A stretch of DNA of 54,069 bases from the NCBI GenBank assembly GCA_005808475.1, contig SYLY01000145.1:1-54069 (forward strand), in the 5' to 3' direction. The number at the start of each line of letters is the position of its first letter. The first letter of the stretch is position 1. This DNA comes from Acidobacteriota bacterium (lineage in GTDB: Bacteria > Acidobacteriota > Terriglobia > Bryobacterales > Bryobacteraceae). This document shows positions 1 to 9,070 of this stretch, piece after piece. Made by a program: the position numbers and the translations under genes. Under the pieces are notes generated by a model. That model was given only the letters and a program-made list of their open reading frames with translations. It did no database searches and was not told the DNA's origin.

Positions 1-315
1 GACCTCATCTACGAGGGCGGCCTCAGTTACATGCGGTACTCCGTGTCCGACACCGCCGAGTACGGCGACTACACCCGCGGTCCGCGCATCGTGAACGACG
101 GGACTCGCGCCGAGATGAAGAAGATCCTGGCCGAGATCCAGTCCGGCGAGTTCGCCCGCACCTGGATGGAAGAGAACCGCTCGGGCGGCCGCCGGAAGTT
201 CCTGGCCATGCGCGAGGCGCAGCAAGGTCAACTGCTCGAAACGGTCGGCGCCGAACTCCGCTCCATGATGCCGTTCCTCAAAAAGAAGAAGGAGGCTGGC
301 GTACCGCAGGCCTAG
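1..315 (+). CDS. ilvC: Ketol-acid reductoisomerase, C-terminal part
   Basis: The open frame enters at base 1 and runs to the stop at 313-315, so about 104 C-terminal residues are present and the Rossmann domain lies outside the window. The visible part holds the conserved C-terminal helical domain of class I Ilv[21 protein letters not shown], then the [10 protein letters not shown] stretch and the terminal MMPFL. This domain forms the Mg-binding dimer active site. IlvC converts acetolactate or acetohydroxybutyrate to dihydroxy acids, using NADPH, in valine, leucine and isoleucine synthesis. It ends 7 bases before cimA, so the two are probably co-transcribed. Family assignment is very secure; only the start is missing. 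Confidence 0.95.
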   Translation, partial: DLIYEGGLSYMRYSVSDTAEYGDYTRGPRIVNDGTRAEMKKILAEIQSGEFARTWMEENRSGGRRKFLAMREAQQGQLLETVGAELRSMMPFLKKKKEAGVPQA

Positions 316-322
316 TCCGATC

Positions 323-1933
323 ATGCGAATCTTCACGTTCGATACCACGCTCCGGGATGGCTCCCAAGGGGAGGCTGTTTCTTTCTCGGTGGACGACAAG
401 GTTACCATCGCGTCCAAACTCGACGAGCTCGGTATCGATTACATTGAAGGCGGGTGGCCCGGCTCGAATCCGAAGGACAAGGAGTTCTTCGCCCGCGCCA
501 AGGAGCATCGATTCCAGCACGCGCGGCTGTGCGCGTTCGGAGCCACCCGGTTCGCCAAACACGCGGTGGACCGCGATCCCAGCGTGCTCGCCCTGGTGGA
601 GGCCCAAACTCCGGCGGTGTCCATCTTCGGCAAGACCTGGGACCTGCACGTCCATCGCGCGCTCGGCATCGGACTCGACGACAACCTCGTCCTCATTTCC
701 GATACCGTCTCCTTCCTCGTGTCTCACGGACGCGAGGTGATCTACGACGACGAGCATTTCTTCGACGGTTACAAGACGAATCCGGACTACGCGCTCCGCA
801 CGCTCGAGGCGGCCAAAAAGGCGGGAGCCCATGTGTTGTGCCTGTGCGACACCAACGGCGGAACCCTCACCGGGGAACTCGCCGCGATCGTTGCCAAGGT
901 GCGGGAGCGGTTCGATGGCGTCGTCGGCATCCACACGCACAACGATTCCGACGTCGCCGTCGCCAACGCGATCGCCGCCGTGGAGGCGGGCTGCACGCAT
1001 GTGCAGGGCTGCATCAACGGTTACGGCGAACGGTGCGGCAATTCGAATCTGGTGTCGATCATCGCCAACCTCGAACTCAAGCTCGGCCACTCCACCATCG
1101 GACCCGACAAGCTCCGGAGCCTCACCGCCCTGGCGCACTTCGTCGCGGAACTGGCGAACCTGCCGCTCCGCAACGACCAGGCGTACGTCGGCCAATCCGC
1201 TTTCGCCCACAAAGGCGGCATTCATGTAAGCGCCGTCCTCAAGGACTCCCATACTTACGAGCATATCGAGCCGGCCCGCGTCGGCAACCGTCAGCGCGTT
1301 CTGCTCAGCGACCTGTCCGGCCGCGGAAACATCCTCTATAAGCTCGAGGAAAAGGGCTTGGCCGACCGGCTTTCGGAGGACGCGCGCCGCGAACTGCTCG
1401 AACGCATCAAGCACCTCGAGTATCTAGGCTATGAGCTGGAGGCGGCCGAGGGAACCTTCGAGTTATTGGTCCGCGAGGCGCTCCATCCGAACGCGTCGTT
1501 CTTCGAGGTGATCAACTTCGAGGTCTCCACCAAGATGACCGGATCGAGGCCTTCGACCTCCGCGGCGACGGTCAACCTGAAGGCGCGGGACGGCGTCCAC
1601 TCGGCCACCGCCAGCGGACACGGCCCGGTCCATGCGCTCGACCTTTGCCTCCGGCAATGCCTCGGCCAACTCTATCCCGGTATTCAGGACGTCCGGCTGA
1701 CCGACTACAAAGTGCGCGTCCTCGAGCCGAAGAAGGGCACCGCCGCCAAGGTCCGCGTCCTCGTCGAATGGTCCGATAGCCACCGCAGTTGGACCACAGT
1801 CGGCGTCTCCGACAACGTGATCGAGGCGAGTTGGCTCGCCCTGCTCGACGCCATCAAGCTCGAACTGATGCGGATCACGGAGAAGGACGAGACCATCGAC
1901 AAGGCCCTGGCCGACTACTCCTGGGGAGTCTGA
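323..1933 (+). CDS. cimA: (R)-citramalate synthase
   Basis: The 536-residue protein opens with the DRE-TIM metallolyase signature (FDTTLRDGSQ at about residue 5) and the YIEGGWPGSNPKD motif. It has HTHNDSDVAVAN near residue 205 and GCTHVQGCINGYGERCGN near 228, and a C-terminal LeuA-type allosteric dimer domain from about residue 400. Length and the GGWPGSN motif fit the CimA group rather than 2-isopropylmalate synthase or homocitrate synthase. The enzyme condenses pyruvate with acetyl-CoA to citramalate, feeding threonine-independent isoleucine synthesis. That agrees with ilvC immediately upstream. The C-terminal domain implies feedback control by isoleucine, as known for the family. The gene ends 6 bases from the convergent dehydrogenase. 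Confidence 0.93.
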   Translation: MRIFTFDTTLRDGSQGEAVSFSVDDKVTIASKLDELGIDYIEGGWPGSNPKDKEFFARAKEHRFQHARLCAFGATRFAKHAVDRDPSVLALVEAQTPAVSIFGKTWDLHVHRALGIGLDDNLVLISDTVSFLVSHGREVIYDDEHFFDGYKTNPDYALRTLEAAKKAGAHVLCLCDTNGGTLTGELAAIVAKVRERFDGVVGIHTHNDSDVAVANAIAAVEAGCTHVQGCINGYGERCGNSNLVSIIANLELKLGHSTIGPDKLRSLTALAHFVAELANLPLRNDQAYVGQSAFAHKGGIHVSAVLKDSHTYEHIEPARVGNRQRVLLSDLSGRGNILYKLEEKGLADRLSEDARRELLERIKHLEYLGYELEAAEGTFELLVREALHPNASFFEVINFEVSTKMTGSRPSTSAATVNLKARDGVHSATASGHGPVHALDLCLRQCLGQLYPGIQDVRLTDYKVRVLEPKKGTAAKVRVLVEWSDSHRSWTTVGVSDNVIEASWLALLDAIKLELMRITEKDETIDKALADYSWGV

Positions 1934-1939
1934 GCCGGC

Positions 1940-4072
1940 TTACTTCGAGAGCTGCTCGATCCACTGCCGGATCAGCTTGGCGCCTTCCTCGTCGATCCGG
2001 TTGGTGCTGGTCGGCGGCATCTGGTTGGTTCCGCGCCGCGTGATCCGCGCGTGCAGCACCGACCGCGCCGGATCGCCCGGGGCGACCAACAGAGCGTCCG
2101 CGATCCCCAGCGTGTCGTGGACCGGCTTCTCGCCGATCAGCTTCGCTTTTGAAAACTCCGTCTCGTAACCGAGCAGCATCGGTGAGTTGCCGCCGCCGTC
2201 GGCCACGTGGCACATCGCGCAGTTGACCTGTAAGTAAGCCTTGGCCCGGTCCCCGATGGGAACCTTGGCGTCGAACGGGTCCGGGTAAGCGGGCAGTTCG
2301 GAGACCGGCTTCTTCGGCGGCTCCTTGAAGTAACCGTCGCGAAGCAGCCGTTCCACCTGTCCGTCGCGATTCAACTGATGGGTGTTGAGCCCCAGCGAGA
2401 AGCCGGCCGCCCGCGAATGGCAGTACATGCACTCGTTCCGGCTGGGGAAGTGCCAGGATTGGCGCCGCTTGCCGCTGGGCGCGTTCTTGTCCCGGATCTC
2501 GTAGACCCGGTCGAGACCGCCCGCTCCGACCAGATCCGCCTCGGTCTGAGCTTTGTTCCACAGATAGGTGTAACCCACCCAGTGGTTGTCCTGCTTCACG
2601 ACGATCCGCGTCTCGATCAACCTCCGCGATGCCGCGTTGCCTTCTTCCATGTCCATCCGGAACGATTTCACCGTCACCGTGCCGTCGGCGAACTCCCAAG
2701 CCCCTTTGTCCTTGAACTCGATGGGCGTCTCGCCCGCCAGCGCCACGAACCGCTCCTTGTGCGCCCCGTCCGACCAGAACGGCGCGTTGATCGAGTACGG
2801 AATCACTCCCGTCGCCACGCGGTGATCCTTCACCGAATCGAACAGCCCGGTCTGGCTGAGCTTGCGCGGGAACTTCGCCGGGTTCTTCACCGCCGGCCGC
2901 CGGTCGAGCTGGAAGATCTCGCCGCTGTGATAGTCCACCGCCAGGAACGCGCCGTCGTGCCCGAGGCCGAAGCTGGCGATCTTCACGGTCGTATCCGCCA
3001 GTTCCTTGTGCCACGTCACCCGGCTCTTGCCGTAGTCGTAGCGCAGTCCCCAGACTTTGCCGTACTCGTAATCGCCGTAGAGGTACGCCCCGCGCAACTC
3101 GGGGAACTTATCACCCTGGTACACATAGCCGCCCGTGATCGAGCGGCACTCGGTATGATGATGCTCCACCACGGGCGCGGTGAACGGAGCCGGTCCTTGT
3201 TTCTTGTGTGGATGGAACACATGCGAACCCTCGCGAACGCTCCATCCGTGATTGGCGCCTTTGTGGGACAGCTCGATCATCTCCCACAAATCCTGTCCGA
3301 CGTCTCCGACCCACGGCCGCCCCGTCACCGGATCGAAGCTGAACCGCCACGGATTGCGGAAGCCGAACGCCCAGATCTCGCCTCGCGCGCCGGGCGTGTC
3401 CACGAACGGATTGTCCTTGGGAATCGAATACGGGCGTCCCGGCGCCGGATTGTCCACGTCGATCCGCATCATGACCGCCAGCAGGTCGTCGACGCCTTGA
3501 CCGGTGGCTTTCGTGTCGGACCCACCCGTGCTGTCGCCGGTGGAGATGTAGAGATAGCCATCGGGGCCGATGATCGCCTCTCCGCCGTTGTGGCCGCCGC
3601 CGGGCCACTCGACGATGAGCGTGGGCGGCGCGGGATTCGCTTTGGGCGGATCGGACCGGTCGATGGTCCAGCGCGACACCTGGCTCATCTGGCCCTCGCG
3701 CTTGTCCTCCGTATCGAGGTGGCTGAACGTGAAGATTTGGCCGTTCTCCGCGAACTTGGGGTGGAATGAGAACGAAGTCAACCCGCGCTTGATGTCGAGC
3801 ACCAGCGCCTTGGTTCCTTCCGGATCGGATGCCAGGAAGCTGTGGATCTTGCCCCGGTACTCGGCGACCCAATAGCGTTGCGAGCCCGGCTGCCGCGCGA
3901 TGAAGATCGGCTCCTTGAACTTGATGCCGCCGAACGCGGGAACCAGCCGGTACGGTGGCGGCGGCTCGGGCGAGCCCGCCACGCGGGACGAAGTCCACCG
4001 CACCCGTTCGGCGGAAGCGGTGGCGCAGCATGCCAGGGCAAGGGCTAGAACGGAACCGGATGTTCGGCGCAT
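1940..4072 (-). CDS. Secreted PQQ-type sugar dehydrogenase fused to a diheme cytochrome c domain
   Basis: I take the ATG at 4072 because it begins a clear signal peptide (MRRTSGSVLALALACCATASA); the frame stays open further upstream without coding character. Residues about 30-400 match the soluble aldose sugar dehydrogenase (GSDH) six-bladed propeller, with motifs such as GGGHNGGEAIIGPDGYLYIS and AFGFRNPWRFSFDP. Residues about 420-710 form a separate module with two heme c sites, CMYCH (548-552) and CAMCH (618-622). This module resembles the SO2930-type diheme family. The likely role is periplasmic oxidation of a sugar or alcohol, with electrons passed within the same chain to heme and then the respiratory chain. 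PQQ binding and substrate are inferred. It is transcribed divergently from the 4219 operon. Confidence 0.85.
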   Translation of the reverse strand: MRRTSGSVLALALACCATASAERVRWTSSRVAGSPEPPPPYRLVPAFGGIKFKEPIFIARQPGSQRYWVAEYRGKIHSFLASDPEGTKALVLDIKRGLTSFSFHPKFAENGQIFTFSHLDTEDKREGQMSQVSRWTIDRSDPPKANPAPPTLIVEWPGGGHNGGEAIIGPDGYLYISTGDSTGGSDTKATGQGVDDLLAVMMRIDVDNPAPGRPYSIPKDNPFVDTPGARGEIWAFGFRNPWRFSFDPVTGRPWVGDVGQDLWEMIELSHKGANHGWSVREGSHVFHPHKKQGPAPFTAPVVEHHHTECRSITGGYVYQGDKFPELRGAYLYGDYEYGKVWGLRYDYGKSRVTWHKELADTTVKIASFGLGHDGAFLAVDYHSGEIFQLDRRPAVKNPAKFPRKLSQTGLFDSVKDHRVATGVIPYSINAPFWSDGAHKERFVALAGETPIEFKDKGAWEFADGTVTVKSFRMDMEEGNAASRRLIETRIVVKQDNHWVGYTYLWNKAQTEADLVGAGGLDRVYEIRDKNAPSGKRRQSWHFPSRNECMYCHSRAAGFSLGLNTHQLNRDGQVERLLRDGYFKEPPKKPVSELPAYPDPFDAKVPIGDRAKAYLQVNCAMCHVADGGGNSPMLLGYETEFSKAKLIGEKPVHDTLGIADALLVAPGDPARSVLHARITRRGTNQMPPTSTNRIDEEGAKLIRQWIEQLSK

Positions 4073-4218
4073 GGGGATGAAACGACTATATCGCACCCGG
4101 CGCCGATCCTCGCGTTCCATTACCGGTGATTTCCGCCCGGACCCGGTGGTCCCAGATCCGATGTGTCCGCCGTAACATTGCTCGTTCGGCCGTGCCACCG
4201 CACGATGGGACAGGCTCA

Positions 4219-5355
4219 ATGAAACCGACTCCGCCCGCCTCTCCGGCATGCCGCGTGCTCCACGTCATCGGTTCCGCCGCGCCTGCCCCGGAACTGCTTG
4301 CCGACGGCGGCGCCCTGTTCCTGAACGAGCGGGACGCGTTGGACCTTCCCGCGACGCGCGTGCTCCACGCCGGGCGCCGCGCCGGATTCGGCCCGCGTCG
4401 AGCCGGCGCGGTGGCGGCCGCCATTCGCGACTTCGAACCGGACATCGTCCATACGCATGACGGAGCCTTGGCGCACGCGCTGTTCCCCGCGCTCTGGTAT
4501 CGCGTCCCGGCCATCGTGCACACCATTCGCGATGGACGCGCGCCCACCTTACCGTCGCTCGCCGTGCGCCGATGGGTGTTGTCGCGCCATGTCCATCCCG
4601 TGGCCGTTTCGACCGCCGCCGCGCGCACCTTTGCCGAGGCTTCGAGAGTCGAGGTCAGAACCGTGATTCCCGACGGCATCGCCGTCGACCGGTGCGTCGC
4701 CGCGGCCGGAGTCCGGCAGTTCTGGAGGCGCAAGGAGGGCATCCCCGCGGCGGATTTCGTCATGCTCTGCGCCGAGCCGTTCCAACAGGACGCCGGACAC
4801 GAAGTGCTTCTCGCGGCGTTCGCTGTGGTGCGGCCGCGCCTGCCGGACTCACTCTTGCTGCTGCTGGGCGCGGGCCCGCTGGAGAACGAGGCGAAAGCCC
4901 GGGCGATCGATCTGGGTATCGCCCATCGCGTCAAGTTCCTGGGCGAACGCGCGGACATCACCGACGCGCTGGCGGCATCCGATGCGTTCGTGTGCCCTTC
5001 CGCCAAAGGCGCGCGGTACCTGCCACACGCAATGGCTGCGGCGCGGCCGGCGGCGGCCGTACGGTCGAGTGACGCGAAAGACCTGGTGCGGCACGGCGAA
5101 GACGGTTATCTGGTGGGGCATGGAGACGACCTGGGCCTCGCCGAAGCCCTGCTGATGCTGGGCGAAGATCCCCGCCGGCGGGCCGAGATGGGCCGGTCCG
5201 CTCGCGTCCGAGCCCGCGACACCGCGTCGCTCGAGGCCTCCCGCGAAGCCTATTGGATGCTCTACGCTCGTCTCCGCGGCGGCGCGGCGCCCGAGCCCGC
5301 GGCCAGAGTCCGCACTTCTCGCGTTCTGGAGATGTCATGGCGCAAAGGGGATTGA
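4219..5355 (+). CDS. Glycosyltransferase family 4-like protein with degenerate EX7E motif
   Basis: The 378-residue protein begins at the ATG at 4219. Residues about 10-175 look like an N-terminal GT-B Rossmann domain (a DIVHTHDGALAHALFPAL stretch typical of GT4 enzymes). Residues about 180-340 look like the sugar-nucleotide domain (VIPDG, LLLLGAGPLE, VKFLGERADI). In active GT4 retaining enzymes an EX7E motif contacts the donor. Here the corresponding stretch reads PSAKGARYLPHAMAAARP and both glutamates are absent, so activity is doubtful. It is the first gene of an operon and overlaps the next glycosyltransferase by 19 bases. The substrate cannot be told; a surface glycan or glycolipid is the usual setting. 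Confidence 0.78.
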   Translation: MKPTPPASPACRVLHVIGSAAPAPELLADGGALFLNERDALDLPATRVLHAGRRAGFGPRRAGAVAAAIRDFEPDIVHTHDGALAHALFPALWYRVPAIVHTIRDGRAPTLPSLAVRRWVLSRHVHPVAVSTAAARTFAEASRVEVRTVIPDGIAVDRCVAAAGVRQFWRRKEGIPAADFVMLCAEPFQQDAGHEVLLAAFAVVRPRLPDSLLLLLGAGPLENEAKARAIDLGIAHRVKFLGERADITDALAASDAFVCPSAKGARYLPHAMAAARPAAAVRSSDAKDLVRHGEDGYLVGHGDDLGLAEALLMLGEDPRRRAEMGRSARVRARDTASLEASREAYWMLYARLRGGAAPEPAARVRTSRVLEMSWRKGD

Positions 5356-6377
5356 ATCCGCCGCCCAGCGGCGCCCTCCTTCTGGCCGATTCCGCCGGGG
5401 GCGCGTTCGACCGCGCCGCGGACCTGGCGGCGGTGTTCGAGCGGCGAGGCCGGGCCGTTCGGGTCTTGGCAGCGGACAACACCGGCGCGCAGAGCCTCCG
5501 CCGCCATCTGCTCGATGCCCAACCCGCCGCCCTCCTTCACTGCTTCGGAGACCGGGCGGCGCGGACCGGTTGCCTTGCCTCGCTCGGAACGGGCATTCCC
5601 GTCGTCGTGTCGCTGGATTGTCCGCCCTCTGGCCTCACTCGCGCCGTTCTCCGCCGCGCCAGATTCGTCATCGCCGCGAGCCACGATCTGGCCAACCGGT
5701 GCGGTCCGGAAACGGTTCTGGTGATTCCAAACGCCGTGGACACGGATCGATTCCGGCCAGGCGGCGAGGGTCGCGAGCGGGTTCGCTCCGAACTCGGCGT
5801 CGCGGGCGCCTTCGCGTGGCTCTGCGGCGAGGACACGGCATCGCCGCGAGAGATCGAGATCCTACTGCGGGCCTTCGCCCGCAGCGGCGGGCGTGCGGAC
5901 GCGATTCTTGTCCTCGCCGGATGGGCCACGCAGGACAGCGTTCGCGCTCTTGCGGACGAACTGGGAGTGGCGGCAAGAGTCCGGTTCAACCCGGCGGCCG
6001 GAATCGCGGAACTGATGGCCGCGGCCGATGCCTACGTCTCGCCGGCGCGCGTCCACTGCCCGGTCGTCGAACTGCCGCGCGCCGCTTCTTCCGGACTCCC
6101 CGTCGCCGCCACGATGTCCGGTGGCAACTCCGAGGCGGTGCTCGACGGTTGGAGCGGCTTTCTGGCGCCGCCGGGATCGCCCGAGGCGCTCGGCGACGTG
6201 ATGGACCGCATCGAATCGATGTCGGCCGGAGAGAGGACTCGAATGGGACTCGCCGGCCGCGCGTACTGCATGGCGGTGAACGGCGCCGATCACATCGCCC
6301 GCCGCTGGGAAAAACTGTATTTGGAATCGCTGCCACAAAGCGCGCCGAGTCACTGGTTGCGCGCAAACGACGCCTAA
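5337..6377 (+). CDS. Glycosyltransferase, GT-B fold
   Basis: The start is the ATG at 5337, preceded by GGAG at a suitable distance inside the end of the previous gene; an upstream in-frame ATG at 5253 lies deep inside that gene and is less likely. The 346-residue product shows the GT4 layout: an N-terminal half ending in VIPNAVDTDRFRP near residue 140, then LAGWATQD, VRFNPAAGIAELMAAADAYVSPA and a VVELPRAASSGLPVAAT stretch near residue 250. Only the second glutamate of EX7E is retained. Translational coupling to its upstream neighbour suggests that the two proteins act together, perhaps as a heteromeric or sequential pair. Donor and acceptor are unknown. Confidence 0.78.
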   Translation: MAQRGLNPPPSGALLLADSAGGAFDRAADLAAVFERRGRAVRVLAADNTGAQSLRRHLLDAQPAALLHCFGDRAARTGCLASLGTGIPVVVSLDCPPSGLTRAVLRRARFVIAASHDLANRCGPETVLVIPNAVDTDRFRPGGEGRERVRSELGVAGAFAWLCGEDTASPREIEILLRAFARSGGRADAILVLAGWATQDSVRALADELGVAARVRFNPAAGIAELMAAADAYVSPARVHCPVVELPRAASSGLPVAATMSGGNSEAVLDGWSGFLAPPGSPEALGDVMDRIESMSAGERTRMGLAGRAYCMAVNGADHIARRWEKLYLESLPQSAPSHWLRANDA

Positions 6378-6396
6378 CGGATAAAGGAGAGTTCCG

Positions 6397-7533
6397 ATGC
6401 AAATTTCGATCGTCGATCGAATTCGGGCCCGGGCCGCCAAGGCGCCGGACGCACTGGCCGCGTCCGGCGGCGGTTCGCGGCTGTCCTACGGCGAACTCGA
6501 CCGCAGGTCCAACGGACTGGCGCGCTGGTTGTCGGCCAAAGGTGTCCGCGCGGAGGTCCCCGTGGCGCTGCTCATGGAGCCTTCACCGGACTTTGCCGTC
6601 GCCGCGCTCGCCGTTTGGAAGGCGGGTGGTGCGTATCTCTCGCCGGATCCGTCGCTGCCGGACGGCGAACTCGGGTCGATTCTCGACGACGCGGCGGCGC
6701 CGGTCGCGATCACCCACCGCAGACTTGCCGCTGGGATCGGTATCGATTCGCGGTTTCTCGCCGATCTCGATGTCGCGGGTCCGGAGATTTTTCGCGACTC
6801 CGGAACTCCCCTTCCGGCGGCGTGCGCCCCGGACGACTTGGCATTCATCGCATACGCGGCCGAGGCCGGCCGGTACCGGGGAATCGAATTCAACCATCGG
6901 AGCCTGACCGGAATGGTGGACTGGCACCACCGCGCGTTCGGAGTGACGTCGATGGATCGCGCCAGCCAGTCGGCTCCGGCCGGCGCGTGCGAGTCGCTGT
7001 GGGAGATCTGGCCATATCTGGCGGCGGGCGCAAGCGTTCATTTCGCCGAGGAGGGTATCAGGAACTCGCCGGCGCTGCTGCGGAGCTGGATCTCGGCCGA
7101 GCGGATCACGGCAGCGTTCGCGCCGTCCGGTTTGGCGGCGGCGGGCTGGCCCGGCCATCCCCCGCGCTTCGTCCTGACGCCAGCCGCCGGCCGGAGTGCC
7201 CAGGACTCGATGGCGCCCCTGACAGTGGCGACGTACGGTCCGCCGGAATGTCTCTCGATGGCGCTTTGCGGCGGTGAAGCGGCGGCGGGCAGCCGCGTCT
7301 ATGTGCTCGACGAGAACATGTATCCCGCCGAGTTGGGCGTGGAGGGCGACCTGTACGTCGCTGGAACGGCGGTGGCTCGCGGTTATCGCAACGCACCCGG
7401 TCTCACGGCGATGAAGTTCGGTCCCGATTCGTCGCCGGCCGGCGGACGGTGTTTCAAGACGGGGGAGCGGGCGCGTGTGCTGCCGAACGGGCGCGTCCAG
7501 CCTGTGGATGGGAGGCCGTCTTGGTTGAACTAA
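6397..7533 (+). CDS. Truncated, degenerate AMP-binding (adenylation-domain) protein
   Basis: A good ribosome-binding site (AAAGGAG) precedes the ATG. The 378-residue protein follows the large N-terminal subdomain of NRPS-type adenylation domains: LSYGELDRRSNGLARWL (A1-like, about residues 28-44), GGAYLSPDPSLP (A2-like, about 77), ATYGPPECL (A5-like, near 285) and FKTGERARV (A7-like, near 355). The A3 phosphate loop, normally Ser/Thr/Gly-rich with a lysine, has become AYAAEAGRYRGIEFNHRSL. The aspartate of the A7 TGD motif is glutamate. The chain stops before the A8-A10 subdomain that carries the catalytic lysine. Catalysis by the usual mechanism is therefore unlikely; a binding or scaffold role in the operon is an inference. 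Confidence 0.8.
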   Translation: MQISIVDRIRARAAKAPDALAASGGGSRLSYGELDRRSNGLARWLSAKGVRAEVPVALLMEPSPDFAVAALAVWKAGGAYLSPDPSLPDGELGSILDDAAAPVAITHRRLAAGIGIDSRFLADLDVAGPEIFRDSGTPLPAACAPDDLAFIAYAAEAGRYRGIEFNHRSLTGMVDWHHRAFGVTSMDRASQSAPAGACESLWEIWPYLAAGASVHFAEEGIRNSPALLRSWISAERITAAFAPSGLAAAGWPGHPPRFVLTPAAGRSAQDSMAPLTVATYGPPECLSMALCGGEAAAGSRVYVLDENMYPAELGVEGDLYVAGTAVARGYRNAPGLTAMKFGPDSSPAGGRCFKTGERARVLPNGRVQPVDGRPSWLN

Positions 7534-8714
7534 TTCCAGACAAGGCCTCTCTGGAGCGGGCCGCGATTCGAGAGGCGAGCCTCGGGGACTATCAACTCAT
7601 CGCCGCGCTCGAGCGCAAGCACGGCCACCAGACGCGCGATCGCGACGCCTGGCTGAGCCGCTGGCTGGACAATCCGCTCTATCGCACCATGCCGCGCCAT
7701 TGGCCCGCCGGGTGGGTTCTCGAGGATGGTGGACGGCTGGTGGGCTGGTGCGGCAACGTACCGGTGGAGTACACGTTCCGCGGCCGGCCGGTCATCGCGG
7801 CCAAGGCCTGCGGCTGGTGTCTCGAGCCTGGCTACCGGCGGTTCGCGGGTGCGCTGGTTCAGCCGTTCTTCGAGCAGGGCGCCGATCTCATGATCGGTCC
7901 CGACGACACCACAGCGGCGCTGGCGGCGGGGAAATCCGGCGCCGGCCGCCCGCCGGCGGGCTCCTGGGACACGGCGCCTTTCTTTGTCGCGGACTACGCC
8001 GGATTCGCGGGCGTGGCTCTGCGAGCCAAGGGCCTTCCCGCTCCCGGCCCCGTGCGCGCGTTAGCGGGGGCCGGTCTGTGGGCCAAGGACCGCCTCGGGG
8101 CCGAAGCTGTTCCCGCCGGTGCGCCCGGGTTGTCGATGGTGGAGGCCAGCCGCTTCGGTCCGGGCTTCGACCAGTTCTGGGACCGGTGGACGCGGCGGTA
8201 CACCGGGAAGTTGGCCGCCGTGCGAACCGGCGCCATGCTGGAATGGCGGTTCCAGTGCCTCACCGGAGGGACCGCGCCGAGGAGGCTGGCCGCTCTACGC
8301 GGCGGAGCCATCGCCGCCTATGCGATTCTCCACCGTCATGACGATCCGGCCAGCGGACTGACGCGCTACCGGATCGCCGACTACCGGTCGCTCGATCCCG
8401 ATCCGGCGGTTCTGGCGGCGGTTCTGCGGGAGGCCATCGGCTTGTGCGGTCAGGAAGGCGTGCACGTGCTGGAATCTCCGGCGGCCAGGCTTCCCGGAAT
8501 GGAAGCGCTCGACCGTTGGGCTCCGTACCGCCGCCGGCTGGCCGCGTGGAACTTCCTCTACAAGTGCGGCGATCCGAGGCTGGCGGAGGCATTGCGCGAT
8601 CCCGCCGCCTGGAGTCCCACCGCCTACGACGGGCCGTTGGGGCCGGGCCGCGTCAGCCCGTGTGGTCCAGCACGATCTTCCACCCGGCGGGAGTTTTCCG
8701 GAGCAGCAGCGTGA
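7521..8714 (+). CDS. GNAT-like acyltransferase-family protein
   Basis: I favour the TTG at 7521: GGGAGG sits 5 bases upstream and the codon overlaps the end of the adenylation-domain gene by 13 bases. An in-frame ATG at 7449 is wholly inside that gene. The 397-residue protein has an N-terminal acyltransferase-like half (ASLGDYQLIAALERKHG, then VGWCGNVPVEYTFRGRPVIAAKACGWCLEPGYRRFAGALVQPFF, split here by family logic). A second half carries MLEWRFQC and a strand-rich stretch. Such proteins occur in glycan operons of Acidobacteria and relatives. The last 20 or so residues run into the convergent gene at 8653, so the true C-terminus may not be conserved. Acyl donor and acceptor are unknown. Confidence 0.7.
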   Translation: MVELIPDKASLERAAIREASLGDYQLIAALERKHGHQTRDRDAWLSRWLDNPLYRTMPRHWPAGWVLEDGGRLVGWCGNVPVEYTFRGRPVIAAKACGWCLEPGYRRFAGALVQPFFEQGADLMIGPDDTTAALAAGKSGAGRPPAGSWDTAPFFVADYAGFAGVALRAKGLPAPGPVRALAGAGLWAKDRLGAEAVPAGAPGLSMVEASRFGPGFDQFWDRWTRRYTGKLAAVRTGAMLEWRFQCLTGGTAPRRLAALRGGAIAAYAILHRHDDPASGLTRYRIADYRSLDPDPAVLAAVLREAIGLCGQEGVHVLESPAARLPGMEALDRWAPYRRRLAAWNFLYKCGDPRLAEALRDPAAWSPTAYDGPLGPGRVSPCGPARSSTRREFSGAAA

Positions 8715-9066
8715 ACAGGCCCGTGGCATCGCCGCCGCCCTCCTTCGACCGTTTCAGGCTGAAGCGCCCCAGCGCGGAGGCGTAGTCCGCGCCGAGCATC
8801 TTGATTTCGACGCCGGAGAAGGTCAGCGAGCCCATCTTGTCCGCGGTGGGGTACTTGTCCAGATAGCGGGCCAGCACCTTGTCCCATCCGCGCGAGATCG
8901 TTGCGCCGACGAAGGTGACCGAGTCCGATTTCTCGTAGCCTTCCATGAAGGCGCGGACATCGCCTCGATTCCAGTCGCGCTGTTGTTTGACCAGCACCTG
9001 CCGGATGTCCTCTTCCGGAGACAGGGCCACGCAGACGGCCGCCACCAGCAGGATCGGGCTTCGCAT
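8653..9066 (-). CDS. Secreted NTF2-like (DUF4440/SgcJ-type) protein
   Basis: This 137-residue protein begins with a short hydrophobic signal (MRSPILLVAAVCVALS). It continues as a single cone-shaped NTF2-like domain: DIRQVLVKQQRDWNRGDVRA with the typical W-N-x-GD helix, FMEGYEKSDSVTFVG, then strands ending in KTPAGWKIVLDHTG. In this superfamily the pocket may bind a small molecule or catalyse isomerisation, but many secreted members have no known function. It follows the DinB-like gene by 4 bases and is probably co-transcribed with it. Its end overlaps the end of the convergent GNAT-like gene by 62 bases. Confidence 0.83.
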   Translation of the reverse strand: MRSPILLVAAVCVALSPEEDIRQVLVKQQRDWNRGDVRAFMEGYEKSDSVTFVGATISRGWDKVLARYLDKYPTADKMGSLTFSGVEIKMLGADYASALGRFSLKRSKEGGGDATGLFTLLLRKTPAGWKIVLDHTG

Positions 9067-9070
9067 GACG

